Source of the DNA: Halobacterium wangiae
Lineage (GTDB): Archaea > Halobacteriota > Halobacteria > Halobacteriales > Halobacteriaceae
Direction: 5' to 3'
Length of the DNA stretch: 64,000 nucleotides
Assembly: GCF_021249345.1 (NCBI RefSeq)
Contig: NZ_CP089588.1
Span: 2,914,001 to 2,978,000 of the forward strand
A program made the translations under genes and the position numbers. Below, in pieces: positions 41,102-49,194 of the stretch (position 1 is its first letter; every line of letters begins with the position of its first letter). The notes below the pieces were generated by a model, which ran no database searches, was not told where the DNA came from, and saw nothing but the letters and a program-made list of their open reading frames with translations.

Positions 41102-41662
41102 ATGGGACACCACACCTTCGACGCCTCGCGAGCGGACAAACTGGAACAACCAGCGGAGCGCTACCGGTTCCTCTCCGCCGAGGAACTGCTGTGGGCGCTC
41201 GACCTCTCCCCGACGGACACCGTCGTCGACCTCGGCAGCGGCACCGGGTTCTACACTGACGACGTCGCGCCACACGCCGGCGACGTGTACGCCGTCGACG
41301 TCCAGTCGGCGATGCACGACTACTACCGCGAGAAGGGCGTTCCGGAGAACGTCGAACTCGTCACGACGGAGGTGAGCGACCTCCCACTAGAGAGCGAGAC
41401 CGTCGACGCCGCGTTCTCGACGATGACGTACCACGAGTTCGCGAGCGACGACGCTGTCGCCGAGATTCACCGCGTGCTCGACGACGGCGGTCGGTTCGTC
41501 GTCGTCGACTGGGCGGCGACCGGCACGGGCGACGACGGCCCGCCTGTCGACGAACGATACACCGCGGACGAGGCCGTCGAGGCCTTGCGGGACGGCGGGT
41601 TCACTGTCGAACACAGGGCCGTCCGGCCGGAAACGTTCCTGCTGGTCGCGACCGTAGCGTAG
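41102..41662 (+). CDS. Class I SAM-dependent methyltransferase
   Basis: This 186-residue protein has motif I VVDLGSGTGFYTDDVAPHAG, acidic loop YAVDVQSAMHDYY and motif IV-like AAFSTMTYHEFASDD. It is a small UbiE-like methyltransferase; the substrate is unknown. It is directly downstream of the DUF302 gene and probably cotranscribed. Confidence 0.9.
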   Translation: MGHHTFDASRADKLEQPAERYRFLSAEELLWALDLSPTDTVVDLGSGTGFYTDDVAPHAGDVYAVDVQSAMHDYYREKGVPENVELVTTEVSDLPLESETVDAAFSTMTYHEFASDDAVAEIHRVLDDGGRFVVVDWAATGTGDDGPPVDERYTADEAVEALRDGGFTVEHRAVRPETFLLVATVA

Positions 41663-41675
41663 TCGCCGGGGGACG

Positions 41676-42299
41676 CTAGTCGAGGCCGTCGAGGTCGCCG
41701 TGTAACTCCCGGTTCATCACGTCGGCGCTGAACACGCGGACGCGCTTGACCAGTTCCGCCTCGTTCTCGTACGTATCGACGCGGAGGTCCCAGCGCGCGT
41801 TCGCAGCCCGGATCATCTCGCTGGTCACGTCCGCGTCGTGGAGGAACACCATCCGCTCGCGGTGGGTGTCCGCAAGTCGTTCGAGCACCATCCCGGCCTC
41901 CTCGCCCACGCCGAAGTTGTGGCCGAGTCGCGGGACGACGAAGACGGAGACGTTGCTCTCCCTGGCGAACGCGACGGACTGCGTCGCGGCGTCCACGTCG
42001 GCCGTGTCGACGCCGACGTCCACCGCGAGGAACGCGTTCAGTCCGGGGTCCGCGCGCAACTGTCCCTGCACCCGTCGCAGCGTCGCCTGCGCCTCGTCGA
42101 TTCGGTCGCTGTTCCGGAAGAGGCGCCGAAGTGGCCCCGGCAACTCCGCGACGTCGACGTCATCGCGTTCGGCATCGCCGAGGACGTACTCCAGGTTGAA
42201 CGACTTGTACGGCCCCATCAGGTAGACGAGGAAGCCGTCGTAGGGGACCGACCCGAGCGCCGAGCGAATGTGCGAGCGCGAGATGTCGTCGTCGGCCAT
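41676..42299 (-). CDS. Conserved haloarchaeal protein of unknown function
   Basis: This 207-residue soluble protein has the N-terminal strand-loop DGFLVYLMGPYKSFNLEYVL, then alternating strands and helices (LNAFLAVDVGVDTADVDAAT, VFVVPRLGHNFGVGEEAGMV). The GPYxSF loop near the first strand recalls nucleoside 2-deoxyribosyltransferase-like or related Rossmann folds, but the match is weak. The start at 42299 was preferred over 42326. Confidence 0.72.
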   Translation of the reverse strand: MADDDISRSHIRSALGSVPYDGFLVYLMGPYKSFNLEYVLGDAERDDVDVAELPGPLRRLFRNSDRIDEAQATLRRVQGQLRADPGLNAFLAVDVGVDTADVDAATQSVAFARESNVSVFVVPRLGHNFGVGEEAGMVLERLADTHRERMVFLHDADVTSEMIRAANARWDLRVDTYENEAELVKRVRVFSADVMNRELHGDLDGLD

Positions 42300-42397
42300 C
42301 GTCCGATTCACGTCCGGAACCAACATAAAAACGGGTGTTTTCAGCGACTGTCGACTCGAGAACTGTTAAGTCGAGCTGGTCCGTACGTCCAACCGAG

Positions 42398-42793
42398 ATG
42401 GCGACTAACGAGGCGGGCGGACGGGACGCCCCGCAGAACCCCGAGGAGCTGCTCCCCGCGACGAGCGTGCTCTCCCTCCAGGAGTACCTCGACATGCAGG
42501 CCGCTCTGGGGGACGAGACGCGGTTCCGGGTCGTCTACACGCTCTCGCACTTCGGCGACCACAGCCCCAAAGAACTTCAGGAGACGCTCGAACTGGAAGC
42601 GAACACGCTCCACTACCACCTCCAGAAGCTCGTCGACGTTGGACTCGTGGAGAAACGCAAGCAGACGACGGCCGACGGCGACGGCCTGTTCGCGTACTAC
42701 CGCACGACGTCGCTCGGCGACGCCATCCTCGAACACGGCGTCGAGGAGCTCATCCGTCGCGAGCGAGAGTACCGCGACGCGTACCGCGGGTAG
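42398..42793 (+). CDS. ArsR-like winged-helix regulator
   Basis: This 131-residue protein has the ArsR/HTH_20 layout: LQEYLDMQAALGDETRFRVV, SPKELQETLELEANTLHYHLQ and KLVDVGLVEKRKQTTADGDG. The recognition helix ends in the family's HYHL. It is monocistronic, next to superoxide dismutase on the opposite strand. No metal-binding Cys is seen. Confidence 0.87.
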   Translation: MATNEAGGRDAPQNPEELLPATSVLSLQEYLDMQAALGDETRFRVVYTLSHFGDHSPKELQETLELEANTLHYHLQKLVDVGLVEKRKQTTADGDGLFAYYRTTSLGDAILEHGVEELIRREREYRDAYRG

Positions 42794-42814
42794 CGCGGCG
42801 ACGCCCGCGGAGCG

Positions 42815-43417
42815 TTACTCGAAGCGTTCGACGGCCTGCTCGAAGCGAGTCGACGGCTCCGCCCAGTCGACGACCTCGAAGAAGGCGTCGACGAAGTCGC
42901 CGCGCGACGGGCCGTAGTCGTAGTAGTAGGAGTGCTCCCAGACGTCGAGCGCCAGGATGGGATGGGAGCCCCACAGCGCGCCCTGGTCGTGCTTGTCGAC
43001 GACGACGTTCCGGAGTTGCTCAGAGTGGCTGTCGTAGACGAGGAGCGCCCAGCCGCCGGCAGCGGAGGCTGCGGCCTCGAACTCGCCCTTCCAGCCCTCG
43101 TAGGAGCCGAAGTCCGCCTCGATGCGGTCGCGGAGGGAGCCGGTGGGTTCGTCGCCGCCTTCGGGACTCATCGACTGCCAGAACAGCGTGTGGAGGACGT
43201 GCCCGGAGCCGTTGTGGGTGACGTTCCGGATGGCGCCCGCGGAGTCCGAGAAGTCGCCGGACTCCCGGTTGGCTTCGAGCGTCTCTTCGGCGCTGTTCCA
43301 GCCGTCGACGTAGCCCTGGTGGTGGGTGTCGTGGTGCCACGTGAGCACCTGTTCGCTGACGTGCGGTTCGAGCGCGTCGTAGTCGTAGGGAAGCGGCGGC
43401 AGTTCGTAGTTCGACAT
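42815..43417 (-). CDS. sod: Superoxide dismutase (Mn/Fe type)
   Basis: This 200-residue protein shows the four metal ligands of the family: His in HHDTHHQGYVDGWN, His in NGSGHVLHTLFWQSM, and Asp and His in ALDVWEHSYYYDYG. It disproportionates superoxide to oxygen and hydrogen peroxide. The metal cannot be fixed from sequence by eye; haloarchaeal enzymes usually hold Mn. Confidence 0.96.
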   Translation of the reverse strand: MSNYELPPLPYDYDALEPHVSEQVLTWHHDTHHQGYVDGWNSAEETLEANRESGDFSDSAGAIRNVTHNGSGHVLHTLFWQSMSPEGGDEPTGSLRDRIEADFGSYEGWKGEFEAAASAAGGWALLVYDSHSEQLRNVVVDKHDQGALWGSHPILALDVWEHSYYYDYGPSRGDFVDAFFEVVDWAEPSTRFEQAVERFE

Positions 43418-43564
43418 GCAGGTGTCCCGTCACCCCGTCGCCTCTTGGTGGTTTCCGGAAACGGCCTTCAGTTGGCACGGCGACAGTTCGGCGGTGGCTG
43501 CAACTGCCCGGACATTGTCGGCTGTTTACGAGTACTTTTGACCCGCTGTACGGTACATCGACAC

Positions 43565-44710
43565 ATGGACTTCGGACTCACCGACGAGCAACGAGCCATC
43601 CAGGACGAGGTGCGACGATTCGCCGAGAACGAGATCGTCCCCGTCGCCAGCGAGTACGACGAGGCCGAGAAGTACCCTTGGGAGGTCATGGAGAAGGCAG
43701 CGGAGGCCGGACTCACGGGGCCGGGCATCCCGATGGAGTACGGCGGCGCCGGCTACTCGCCGGTCGAGACCGCCATCATCGTCGAGGAACTGTTCGCCGC
43801 CGACGCCGGCATCGGCCTCTCCGTCTCCAGTGCCGGGTTCGGCGCGGAAGCCATCATCGCGTTCGGCACCGAGGACCAGAAGGAGCGCTTCCTCGAACCT
43901 ATCGCCACTGGCGACGCCATCATGGGGTCGGCCATCAGCGAACCCGACGTCGGCTCCGACGTCTCCAGCGTCTCGACGCGCGCGGAGAAGGACGGCGACG
44001 AGTGGGTCATCAACGGCAACAAGATGTGGATCACGAACGGTTCCGTCGGCGACTTCTTCGTCGTGCTCTGCCAGACCGACCCCGACGCCAGCGGCCGCTA
44101 CAACGGCTTCAGCCAGATCGTCGTCGAGTCCGACCGCGACGGCTTCGAGGCCGACAAGATCACGGGGAAACTCGGCATCCGCGCCTCCGACACCGCGGAA
44201 CTCATCCTCGACGACGTCCGCGTCCCCGAGGAGAACCTCATCGGCACGGAGGGCGGCGGGTTCCTCCAGCAGATGCAGTTCTTCGACGAGACCCGGACGA
44301 TGGTCGCGGCGCAGGGTGTCGGCATCGCCCGCGGCGCCACCGAGCGCGCCCTCGAGTACGCGAAGGAGCGCGAGCAGTTCGGCCGCCCCATCTCGGACTT
44401 CCAGGCCATCAAGCACAAGCTCGCCGAGATGCGCACGCAGACGGAAGCAGCCCGCACGATCACCCAGAAGTCCGCCTGGAGCGTCGAGAACCGCGACGGC
44501 CAGCTGACCGCGCTCGCGTCGATGGCCAAGGAGTTCGCCTCCCGCATCGCCGTCGAGGTGGCCGACGAGGCCGTCCAGATCCACGGCGGCGCCGGCTACG
44601 TCAACGACTTCGACGTCGAGCGGTTCTACCGCGACGCGAAGATCACCCAGATATACGAGGGGACGACGGAGATCCAGAAGAACATCATCGCCCGCGAGAT
44701 GCTGGAGTAG
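43565..44710 (+). CDS. Acyl-CoA dehydrogenase
   Basis: This 381-residue protein has the family motifs ISEPDVGSDVSSVSTRA, WITNGSVGDFFVV and FGRPISDFQAIKHKLAEM. The C-terminal YEGTTEIQKNIIAREML carries the region of the catalytic Glu. It oxidises acyl-CoA thioesters with FAD. The ATG at 43565 precedes the canonical DFGLTDEQRAIQDEVRRF. An AT-rich GTACTTTTGACC promoter-like stretch lies at about 43530. The gene is monocistronic. Confidence 0.95.
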   Translation: MDFGLTDEQRAIQDEVRRFAENEIVPVASEYDEAEKYPWEVMEKAAEAGLTGPGIPMEYGGAGYSPVETAIIVEELFAADAGIGLSVSSAGFGAEAIIAFGTEDQKERFLEPIATGDAIMGSAISEPDVGSDVSSVSTRAEKDGDEWVINGNKMWITNGSVGDFFVVLCQTDPDASGRYNGFSQIVVESDRDGFEADKITGKLGIRASDTAELILDDVRVPEENLIGTEGGGFLQQMQFFDETRTMVAAQGVGIARGATERALEYAKEREQFGRPISDFQAIKHKLAEMRTQTEAARTITQKSAWSVENRDGQLTALASMAKEFASRIAVEVADEAVQIHGGAGYVNDFDVERFYRDAKITQIYEGTTEIQKNIIAREMLE

Positions 44711-44739
44711 ACCGGCCCGCGAACCGTTCTCGTTCTCGC

Positions 44740-46689
44740 TCAGATTTCGGTGACGCGGTTGTCCACGTTCTCGACGGTCGCGGCGTCCTCAGGGAGGAGC
44801 GCCGCCACGAGGAACTCTGTGTACTCCGCGACGTAGTCGACGAGCGCCGCGATGCGCTCGGCGTCGATGGCCTCCAGGGAGTCCAGCAGGAGGAAGGGGA
44901 CAGTCTCGTAGACGTCGTGGACGAGGTAGCCCGCGAGCGCGAACACCAGCCCCGTCACCTCCCGCTCGCTCTCGCTGAGGTGGTCGACAGTGTCCTCGTA
45001 GGCAGTGCCGTCGTTCGAACGGACGACGTGGAGGTCGAACACCGTCTCCTCGACGTTGCGCCGACCGTCGCGGCCGCGCTTCGTCGTGCGCTCGATCCAG
45101 ATGCGTTCGACGTTGTCGTAGTCGAGCATTTCGAGGACGGTCGCCATGTGGTCGTTGAACGCCTCGACCGCCTCGCTCTCGACGCGGTCGACGCGGTCCC
45201 GGAGGTCGGCCAGTTCCGAGACGATCTCTGCGCGGCGTTCCTCCAGGGCCTCGCGGTCGGCGAGACGGTCCTCGAGGTCGGCGACGGTCTCCCGGGCGTC
45301 GGCGAGGTCCGCCTCCACGCGGTCGAGTTCGGCCTCCATTTCGTTCACCTGCTTCGCGCGGTCGACAGCCATCTCGTGGCCGCCCGCGTCCTCGACAGCC
45401 GCCTCCAGGTCCTCGACGTCGGCCGCGAGTTCGTCGCGCTCGGCCTCGAGGTCCGTCACGCGCGACTGGCGCTCTTCGATCTCCGCTTCGACGGCGTCGA
45501 GTCGCCCCTCGAGGTCCGCGCGGCGCTCACGGACGTCGGCCACCTCGCGTTTGCGCTCGGTGAGCGACTCGAGTTCCGCTGTCAGGTCGTCCTTCCGCGC
45601 TCGCTTCCGGTCGCGGAGGTCCTGCAGGCGCTCGACGGTCTCCTCGATGCGCGAGCGCTCCACGTTCGTCCCGCACGTCCAGCAGACGTCCGTCTCCTCG
45701 TCCGTGAGCAGGGCGTCCGTCAGCGTCCCGCCGTCCGACCGCCGGCTCGGGTCGCCATCACTGCCTGCGCCGACCTCGTCGGCGATCTCCTCGTGGACGC
45801 CGCCCGCGTCCTCCAGCATCTCCTCGTTGAACCGGACGATAGCCTGCAGGTCCCCGACCTCCGCCTCCAGTTCCTCACGGCGCCCGCGCAGTTCGCCGAT
45901 GCGAGCGTCGAGGTCCTCGCCGTCGACGTCCGACGCAGGCAGCGACTGCCGTTCTTCGCGGAGTTCCTCTCGTTGCTCCCGCAGCGATTCGAGGCTCTCG
46001 CGCTCCGTCCGGAGTTTGAACCGGACGTCCTCCAGGTCCGACCGCGCGGCCTTCAGCGCCGCCAGCGCGTCTGACTCCTCGCCCTCGGGCGCCTCCACGT
46101 CGGCGAGCGCCTCGCGGGCCGCCGACAGTTCTTCGCGACGGTCCTCGCGCTCGGTCTCGAGGTCGGCTACGCGCAGCCGGCGGTTCTCCAGGCGTGCCGA
46201 GACGTCGTCCAGGGTCGCGAGTTCCTCGTCGATCTCGCGTTTCTCGGTCTCCAGTCGGTCGATCTCCCGGTGGAGTGCCGCGGTGTCGACGGGTCGAACG
46301 ACGATCTCGCGGAGGTCGTCCCCGCGTTCGACGGCGCGCCGCGCCTCGTTGTCCTCGAGGAGGAACGCGAACAGGTCCGCGAGTTCCGGATCGTCCAGCA
46401 GTGGGTCGCCACCGAAGGCGACGCTGCCACCGACGCGAGTGAGCGTCCGCTCGTACTGTTCGTCGCCCAGTTCGAGGGTCACGCCGCCCTCCTCGGCGTC
46501 CCCCTTGAGGGTGGCGCGATCGCTGCCGACGACGGCCATCACGGCCTGGAGGAAGGAGGTCCGGTTGGTCGCGTTCCGGCCCGCGAGCACGTTCACGCCG
46601 GGGTCGAGTTCGACGTCCGTGTCGTCTATGCCGCCGACGTTACGCGCGTGCAGGTGTGCCGCGGGCTGGTTCGCGGCCGACTCGTCCAT
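44740..46689 (-). CDS. Archaea-specific SMC-related protein (Sph-type)
   Basis: This 649-residue protein has globular ends around a long coiled coil with a central CWTCG zinc-hook-like motif. The P-loop reads AGRNATNRTSFLQA, where the usual GK is replaced by NR. The C-terminal ATPase half has LSESEREVTGLVFALAGYL and VPFLLLDSLEAID. It is the Sph family related to Rad50/SMC; Sph3 was linked to cell shape in Haloferax. Its stop precedes convergent acyl-CoA dehydrogenase, and rdfA lies upstream on the same strand. Confidence 0.9.
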   Translation of the reverse strand: MDESAANQPAAHLHARNVGGIDDTDVELDPGVNVLAGRNATNRTSFLQAVMAVVGSDRATLKGDAEEGGVTLELGDEQYERTLTRVGGSVAFGGDPLLDDPELADLFAFLLEDNEARRAVERGDDLREIVVRPVDTAALHREIDRLETEKREIDEELATLDDVSARLENRRLRVADLETEREDRREELSAAREALADVEAPEGEESDALAALKAARSDLEDVRFKLRTERESLESLREQREELREERQSLPASDVDGEDLDARIGELRGRREELEAEVGDLQAIVRFNEEMLEDAGGVHEEIADEVGAGSDGDPSRRSDGGTLTDALLTDEETDVCWTCGTNVERSRIEETVERLQDLRDRKRARKDDLTAELESLTERKREVADVRERRADLEGRLDAVEAEIEERQSRVTDLEAERDELAADVEDLEAAVEDAGGHEMAVDRAKQVNEMEAELDRVEADLADARETVADLEDRLADREALEERRAEIVSELADLRDRVDRVESEAVEAFNDHMATVLEMLDYDNVERIWIERTTKRGRDGRRNVEETVFDLHVVRSNDGTAYEDTVDHLSESEREVTGLVFALAGYLVHDVYETVPFLLLDSLEAIDAERIAALVDYVAEYTEFLVAALLPEDAATVENVDNRVTEI

Positions 46690-46736
46690 GGCTACCCGTT
46701 GACGACCGGCGAATATAGTTCTTCATCTTGGGGCAC

Positions 46737-47348
46737 TCACGGTTCGCAGTCGCAGCCGCCCCGGGTTAGCAACTCGACGGCGTCGTAGTCCGCCCCGCAG
46801 TCCTGACAGAACACGCGGACGTTCACCAGCACGTCGTGGGCGCCGACGTCGATGCGTCCGGTGGTCGCCGACCGCTCGACGGCGTCCGCCGTGACCGACG
46901 CCACGCGCGCCTGCAGGCGCCGGAGAGTCTCGACGTCTCGCTCGATCTGGTCGGCGTCGTCCTCCCGCCGAGCGCCACGGTACTCCCGGAGGTAGGTGTG
47001 GACCGCTTGGTGGGAAACGAAGTCCTCTAGGAGCGCCTCGACGTCCACGCCGTCCCGGGACAGTTCGAGGCGCTTCTGGGTACGCACCCCCTCGCTGACG
47101 TCGTCGCCGGTCAACACCTCGTAGGTCGCCGTGACGTCCTGCGCTACGGGGTTGCGCCCCACCTCGTCGAGTGCCACCGCGAGCAGGCGGCGGTTGAACT
47201 CGTCGGCGAGCACCCGGAGGCTCGCGCGCTCGTCGCCCGTCCCCGTCCACCGGCGTTCGAGTTCCTCGCCCATGTCCTCGAGGTCGTACTCGGCGATGAG
47301 ACGGCCGACTTTGCAGCGCGTCGGGTCGCGGGTCTCCGGGCCTGACAT
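46737..47348 (-). CDS. rdfA: Rod-determining factor RdfA
   Basis: This 203-residue protein begins MSGPETRDPTRCKVGRLIAE, then YDLEDMGEELERRWTG, and ends in a zinc-ribbon-like segment FCQDCGADYDAVELLTRGGCDC. This matches the haloarchaeal RdfA family, which with Sph3 determines rod shape in Haloferax. Here it lies directly upstream of the Sph-type gene, the same pairing. The first 48 bases of gene plus leader are repeated 1.17 kb upstream. Confidence 0.88.
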   Translation of the reverse strand: MSGPETRDPTRCKVGRLIAEYDLEDMGEELERRWTGTGDERASLRVLADEFNRRLLAVALDEVGRNPVAQDVTATYEVLTGDDVSEGVRTQKRLELSRDGVDVEALLEDFVSHQAVHTYLREYRGARREDDADQIERDVETLRRLQARVASVTADAVERSATTGRIDVGAHDVLVNVRVFCQDCGADYDAVELLTRGGCDCEP

Positions 47349-47350
47349 CG
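47303..47350 (-). repeat. rdfA 5'-end repeat, proximal copy
   Basis: This 48-bp segment covers the rdfA start codon and its first 15 codons. It matches 48473-48520 at 47 of 48 positions and forms direct repeats around the inserted gene. Confidence 0.9.
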
Positions 47351-47501
47351 TCTGGAGAGTCGATGTACCGGCAGAAAAGTCCCGCGGTGAGAAGTGAAAT
47401 AATTCGGCAATGTATACCGCGATTGCTTAACTGCTCGTTCGCCAAATTACCATTCTGAAATTTGAGAAGAGAGCGTGTGATTGCCCCTGTTCGCGACGCG
47501 G

Positions 47502-48377
47502 CTATGATAAGTAACCCAACTTCTCCAACTGTTCTTCGAGATCTGCGTCGCCAACTTGGTCGTGGCCAACTGGTGATTCTGCTACGATTCGTTTGCGATT
47601 CTCCGATTGATGAACTAGCCAGGGGACTTTGACGAGTTCTTCTACGTGAAGTTTTGGCGGGTGATCGTAATCCTTCACTGGCAAAGGAAAGCATCTCTCC
47701 CCCAATAGTTCACCATGATCAGCCGTTATCACACTCTTACCTTCCATAGCTTCTAAGATTTCCTCAACGTGATCTAAGATGTAATTCAGGTTCTCTCTGT
47801 AAGCTGCTCTAAGGCGGTCGTCCGGGAAGGAGACTGTGCGGTGTTGTATCTTTTCGAACACTTCTGGTTGGCTGTATCCTTCGAACAGCTTTTCAGCAGT
47901 TGGGCCTACGTAGGGTGCGTGGGGGTGCATATAGTGCACAATCAGTCGCTTGTTCGGGAACTCAGCTATGGCCTCAATCGCCTTCTCAGTAATTGGTTTC
48001 GCATCCCAGCCTTCGTGGTCGACGCTTATGGCGGCGTGTAGTTCGACATCTAGCTCGTCTAAAAGCTTGAAAAACCATCCATTCCCAGAGACGTAAACTA
48101 CGTCGTGGAGTTGTTTTCCCCCAAAGTTCCCCCGGATGAACTCGGGAGACGTTGAACCTCGAGATATACGGCTTTCCAGGTTTCCTGGCATAGTCGATAC
48201 TTCCGCGAACTCGTCGAAGCGGCACGCATCTAGTATTACCAAGTTGTCCCAGTCCTCGGCGAAGATGTCTGTCCCGGAGTGATTGTACGAGTGCTGGAGA
48301 AATCGACTGTGATAAAGCTGATTCACTGCTCGAAGGGCCAAGAACGGATGGCGAATCAGTTCTGTAACGTTTACCAT
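47502..48377 (-). CDS. Sulfatase/alkaline-phosphatase-superfamily protein in an AT-rich insert
   Basis: This 291-residue protein has alkaline-phosphatase-superfamily motifs: NLVILDACRFDEF near the start, then VHYMHPHAPYVGPTAEKL and VITADHGELLGERCF. The nucleophile region is DACRFD, without the usual CxPSR, so sulfatase maturation is unlikely. Relatives sit in surface-polysaccharide clusters. Codon use is clearly more AT-rich than in all neighbours. It lies between direct repeats of the rdfA 5' end, and a truncated rdfA leader reads into it. Confidence 0.85.
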   Translation of the reverse strand: MVNVTELIRHPFLALRAVNQLYHSRFLQHSYNHSGTDIFAEDWDNLVILDACRFDEFAEVSTMPGNLESRISRGSTSPEFIRGNFGGKQLHDVVYVSGNGWFFKLLDELDVELHAAISVDHEGWDAKPITEKAIEAIAEFPNKRLIVHYMHPHAPYVGPTAEKLFEGYSQPEVFEKIQHRTVSFPDDRLRAAYRENLNYILDHVEEILEAMEGKSVITADHGELLGERCFPLPVKDYDHPPKLHVEELVKVPWLVHQSENRKRIVAESPVGHDQVGDADLEEQLEKLGYLS

Positions 48378-48386
48378 GCTTTGTAG

Positions 48387-48518
48387 CTACGTTTTGACGG
48401 TAAAGGCATTTGCCGATTCACGAAGTAGTAGTCTTGCATGACGTACATCATTTACCTCTATTGGTGATAGAGGGCCGACCTTGCAGCGCGTCGGGTCGCG
48501 GGTCTCCGGGCCTGACAT
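48387..48518 (-). pseudogene. Truncated rdfA copy upstream of the inserted gene
   Basis: From the duplicated rdfA ATG, the frame codes MSGPETRDPTRCKVG and then 28 unrelated residues before a stop. It ends 9 bp before the sulfatase-like start. It carries a promoter region collinear with that of intact rdfA, so it may act as a leader from which the inserted gene is transcribed. Confidence 0.65.
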
Positions 48519-48520
48519 CG
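48473..48520 (-). repeat. rdfA 5'-end repeat, distal copy
   Basis: Second copy of the 48-bp repeat (47 of 48 matches). Upstream of it, 41 bases align without gaps with the rdfA leader at about 25 of 41 positions. Confidence 0.9.
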
Positions 48521-48597
48521 ACTAGTGGGTCGCAACGACGGATGAAAAACGTCGCGGTGCAGCGCTCACGGCTCCAGTGTTAGCCGTTCGATTATCC

Positions 48598-48624
48598 GGG
48601 GACTCTCCCCGTGGTCGAGTCCCC
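48598..48624 (-). terminator. Hairpin downstream of tRNA-Thr
   Basis: GGGGACT and AGTCCCC can form a seven-base-pair stem four bases from the tRNA 3' end. No strong T-run follows, so it may be a processing or terminator structure. Confidence 0.35.
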
Positions 48625-48627
48625 TAA

Positions 48628-48700
48628 GCCAAGGGTGCGATTCGAACGCACGGATTCTCGATTACAAATCGAGTGCTTGAGCCACCCAAGCTCCCTTGGC
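48628..48700 (-). tRNA. tRNA-Thr (anticodon UGU)
   Basis: This 73-base cloverleaf has acceptor stem GCCAAGG/CCTTGGC and the T-arm GTGCGTTCGAATCGCAC. The anticodon stem-loop CTCGATTTGTAATCGAG gives the anticodon UGU. No 3' CCA is encoded and no intron is visible. Confidence 0.93.
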
Positions 48701-48711
48701 GCAGTTCGGGG

Positions 48712-49194
48712 TTAGTCGGGGTCCTTTGTGTGCGTATCGCTTTCGGCCGGCCGTTCGAACGTGACCCGGTGGCGGTCGTACCCCCGCCGTTCGTACAGGC
48801 GACGCGCGCCCTCGTTGTCCCACAGCGCCTCGACGGCGAGCACGCCGGCACCCCGTTCGCGCAGTTCTGCCTCCGCGTGGTCGAGCAGGGCCGACCCGAC
48901 GCCGTCGTCGCGCGCCCCGGGAACGACGTAGAGGTTGTCGACGACGCCGCGCTTCGTGTCCGTCTCGTACAGCCCGGTCTCGACGTGGAACATCACGAAG
49001 CCGACGCGTCGACCGTGCTGGCGCGCCACCGCGACGCCGCCGGTGTGGACGTACTGCGCGATGAGTTCCTGTGCCTGCTGGTGGTTCTCCGCGGCGAGGA
49101 GGTGCGAGCCGTGGTCGCGCTGTTCGGCGGCGAGCGCCTCCCACAGGTCGGCGACGGCCGGGACGTCCTCGCCCGTCGCGGCCGTCAGCTCCAT
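48712..49194 (-). CDS. GNAT family N-acetyltransferase
   Basis: This 160-residue protein has the GNAT fold with the acetyl-CoA motif VVPGARDDGVGSALLDHAEAE, then ALWDNEGARRLYERRGYDRH. The substrate is unknown. Its start overlaps the stop of phosphoglycerate kinase upstream by one base, so it is translationally coupled. Confidence 0.9.
   Translation of the reverse strand: MELTAATGEDVPAVADLWEALAAEQRDHGSHLLAAENHQQAQELIAQYVHTGGVAVARQHGRRVGFVMFHVETGLYETDTKRGVVDNLYVVPGARDDGVGSALLDHAEAELRERGAGVLAVEALWDNEGARRLYERRGYDRHRVTFERPAESDTHTKDPD

Noticed and set aside
47351..48472. Complete insertion sequence or integrase-bearing element between the rdfA repeats.
   Set aside because: No transposase or integrase coding region and no terminal inverted repeats are visible; only the sulfatase-like gene and short spacer are present.
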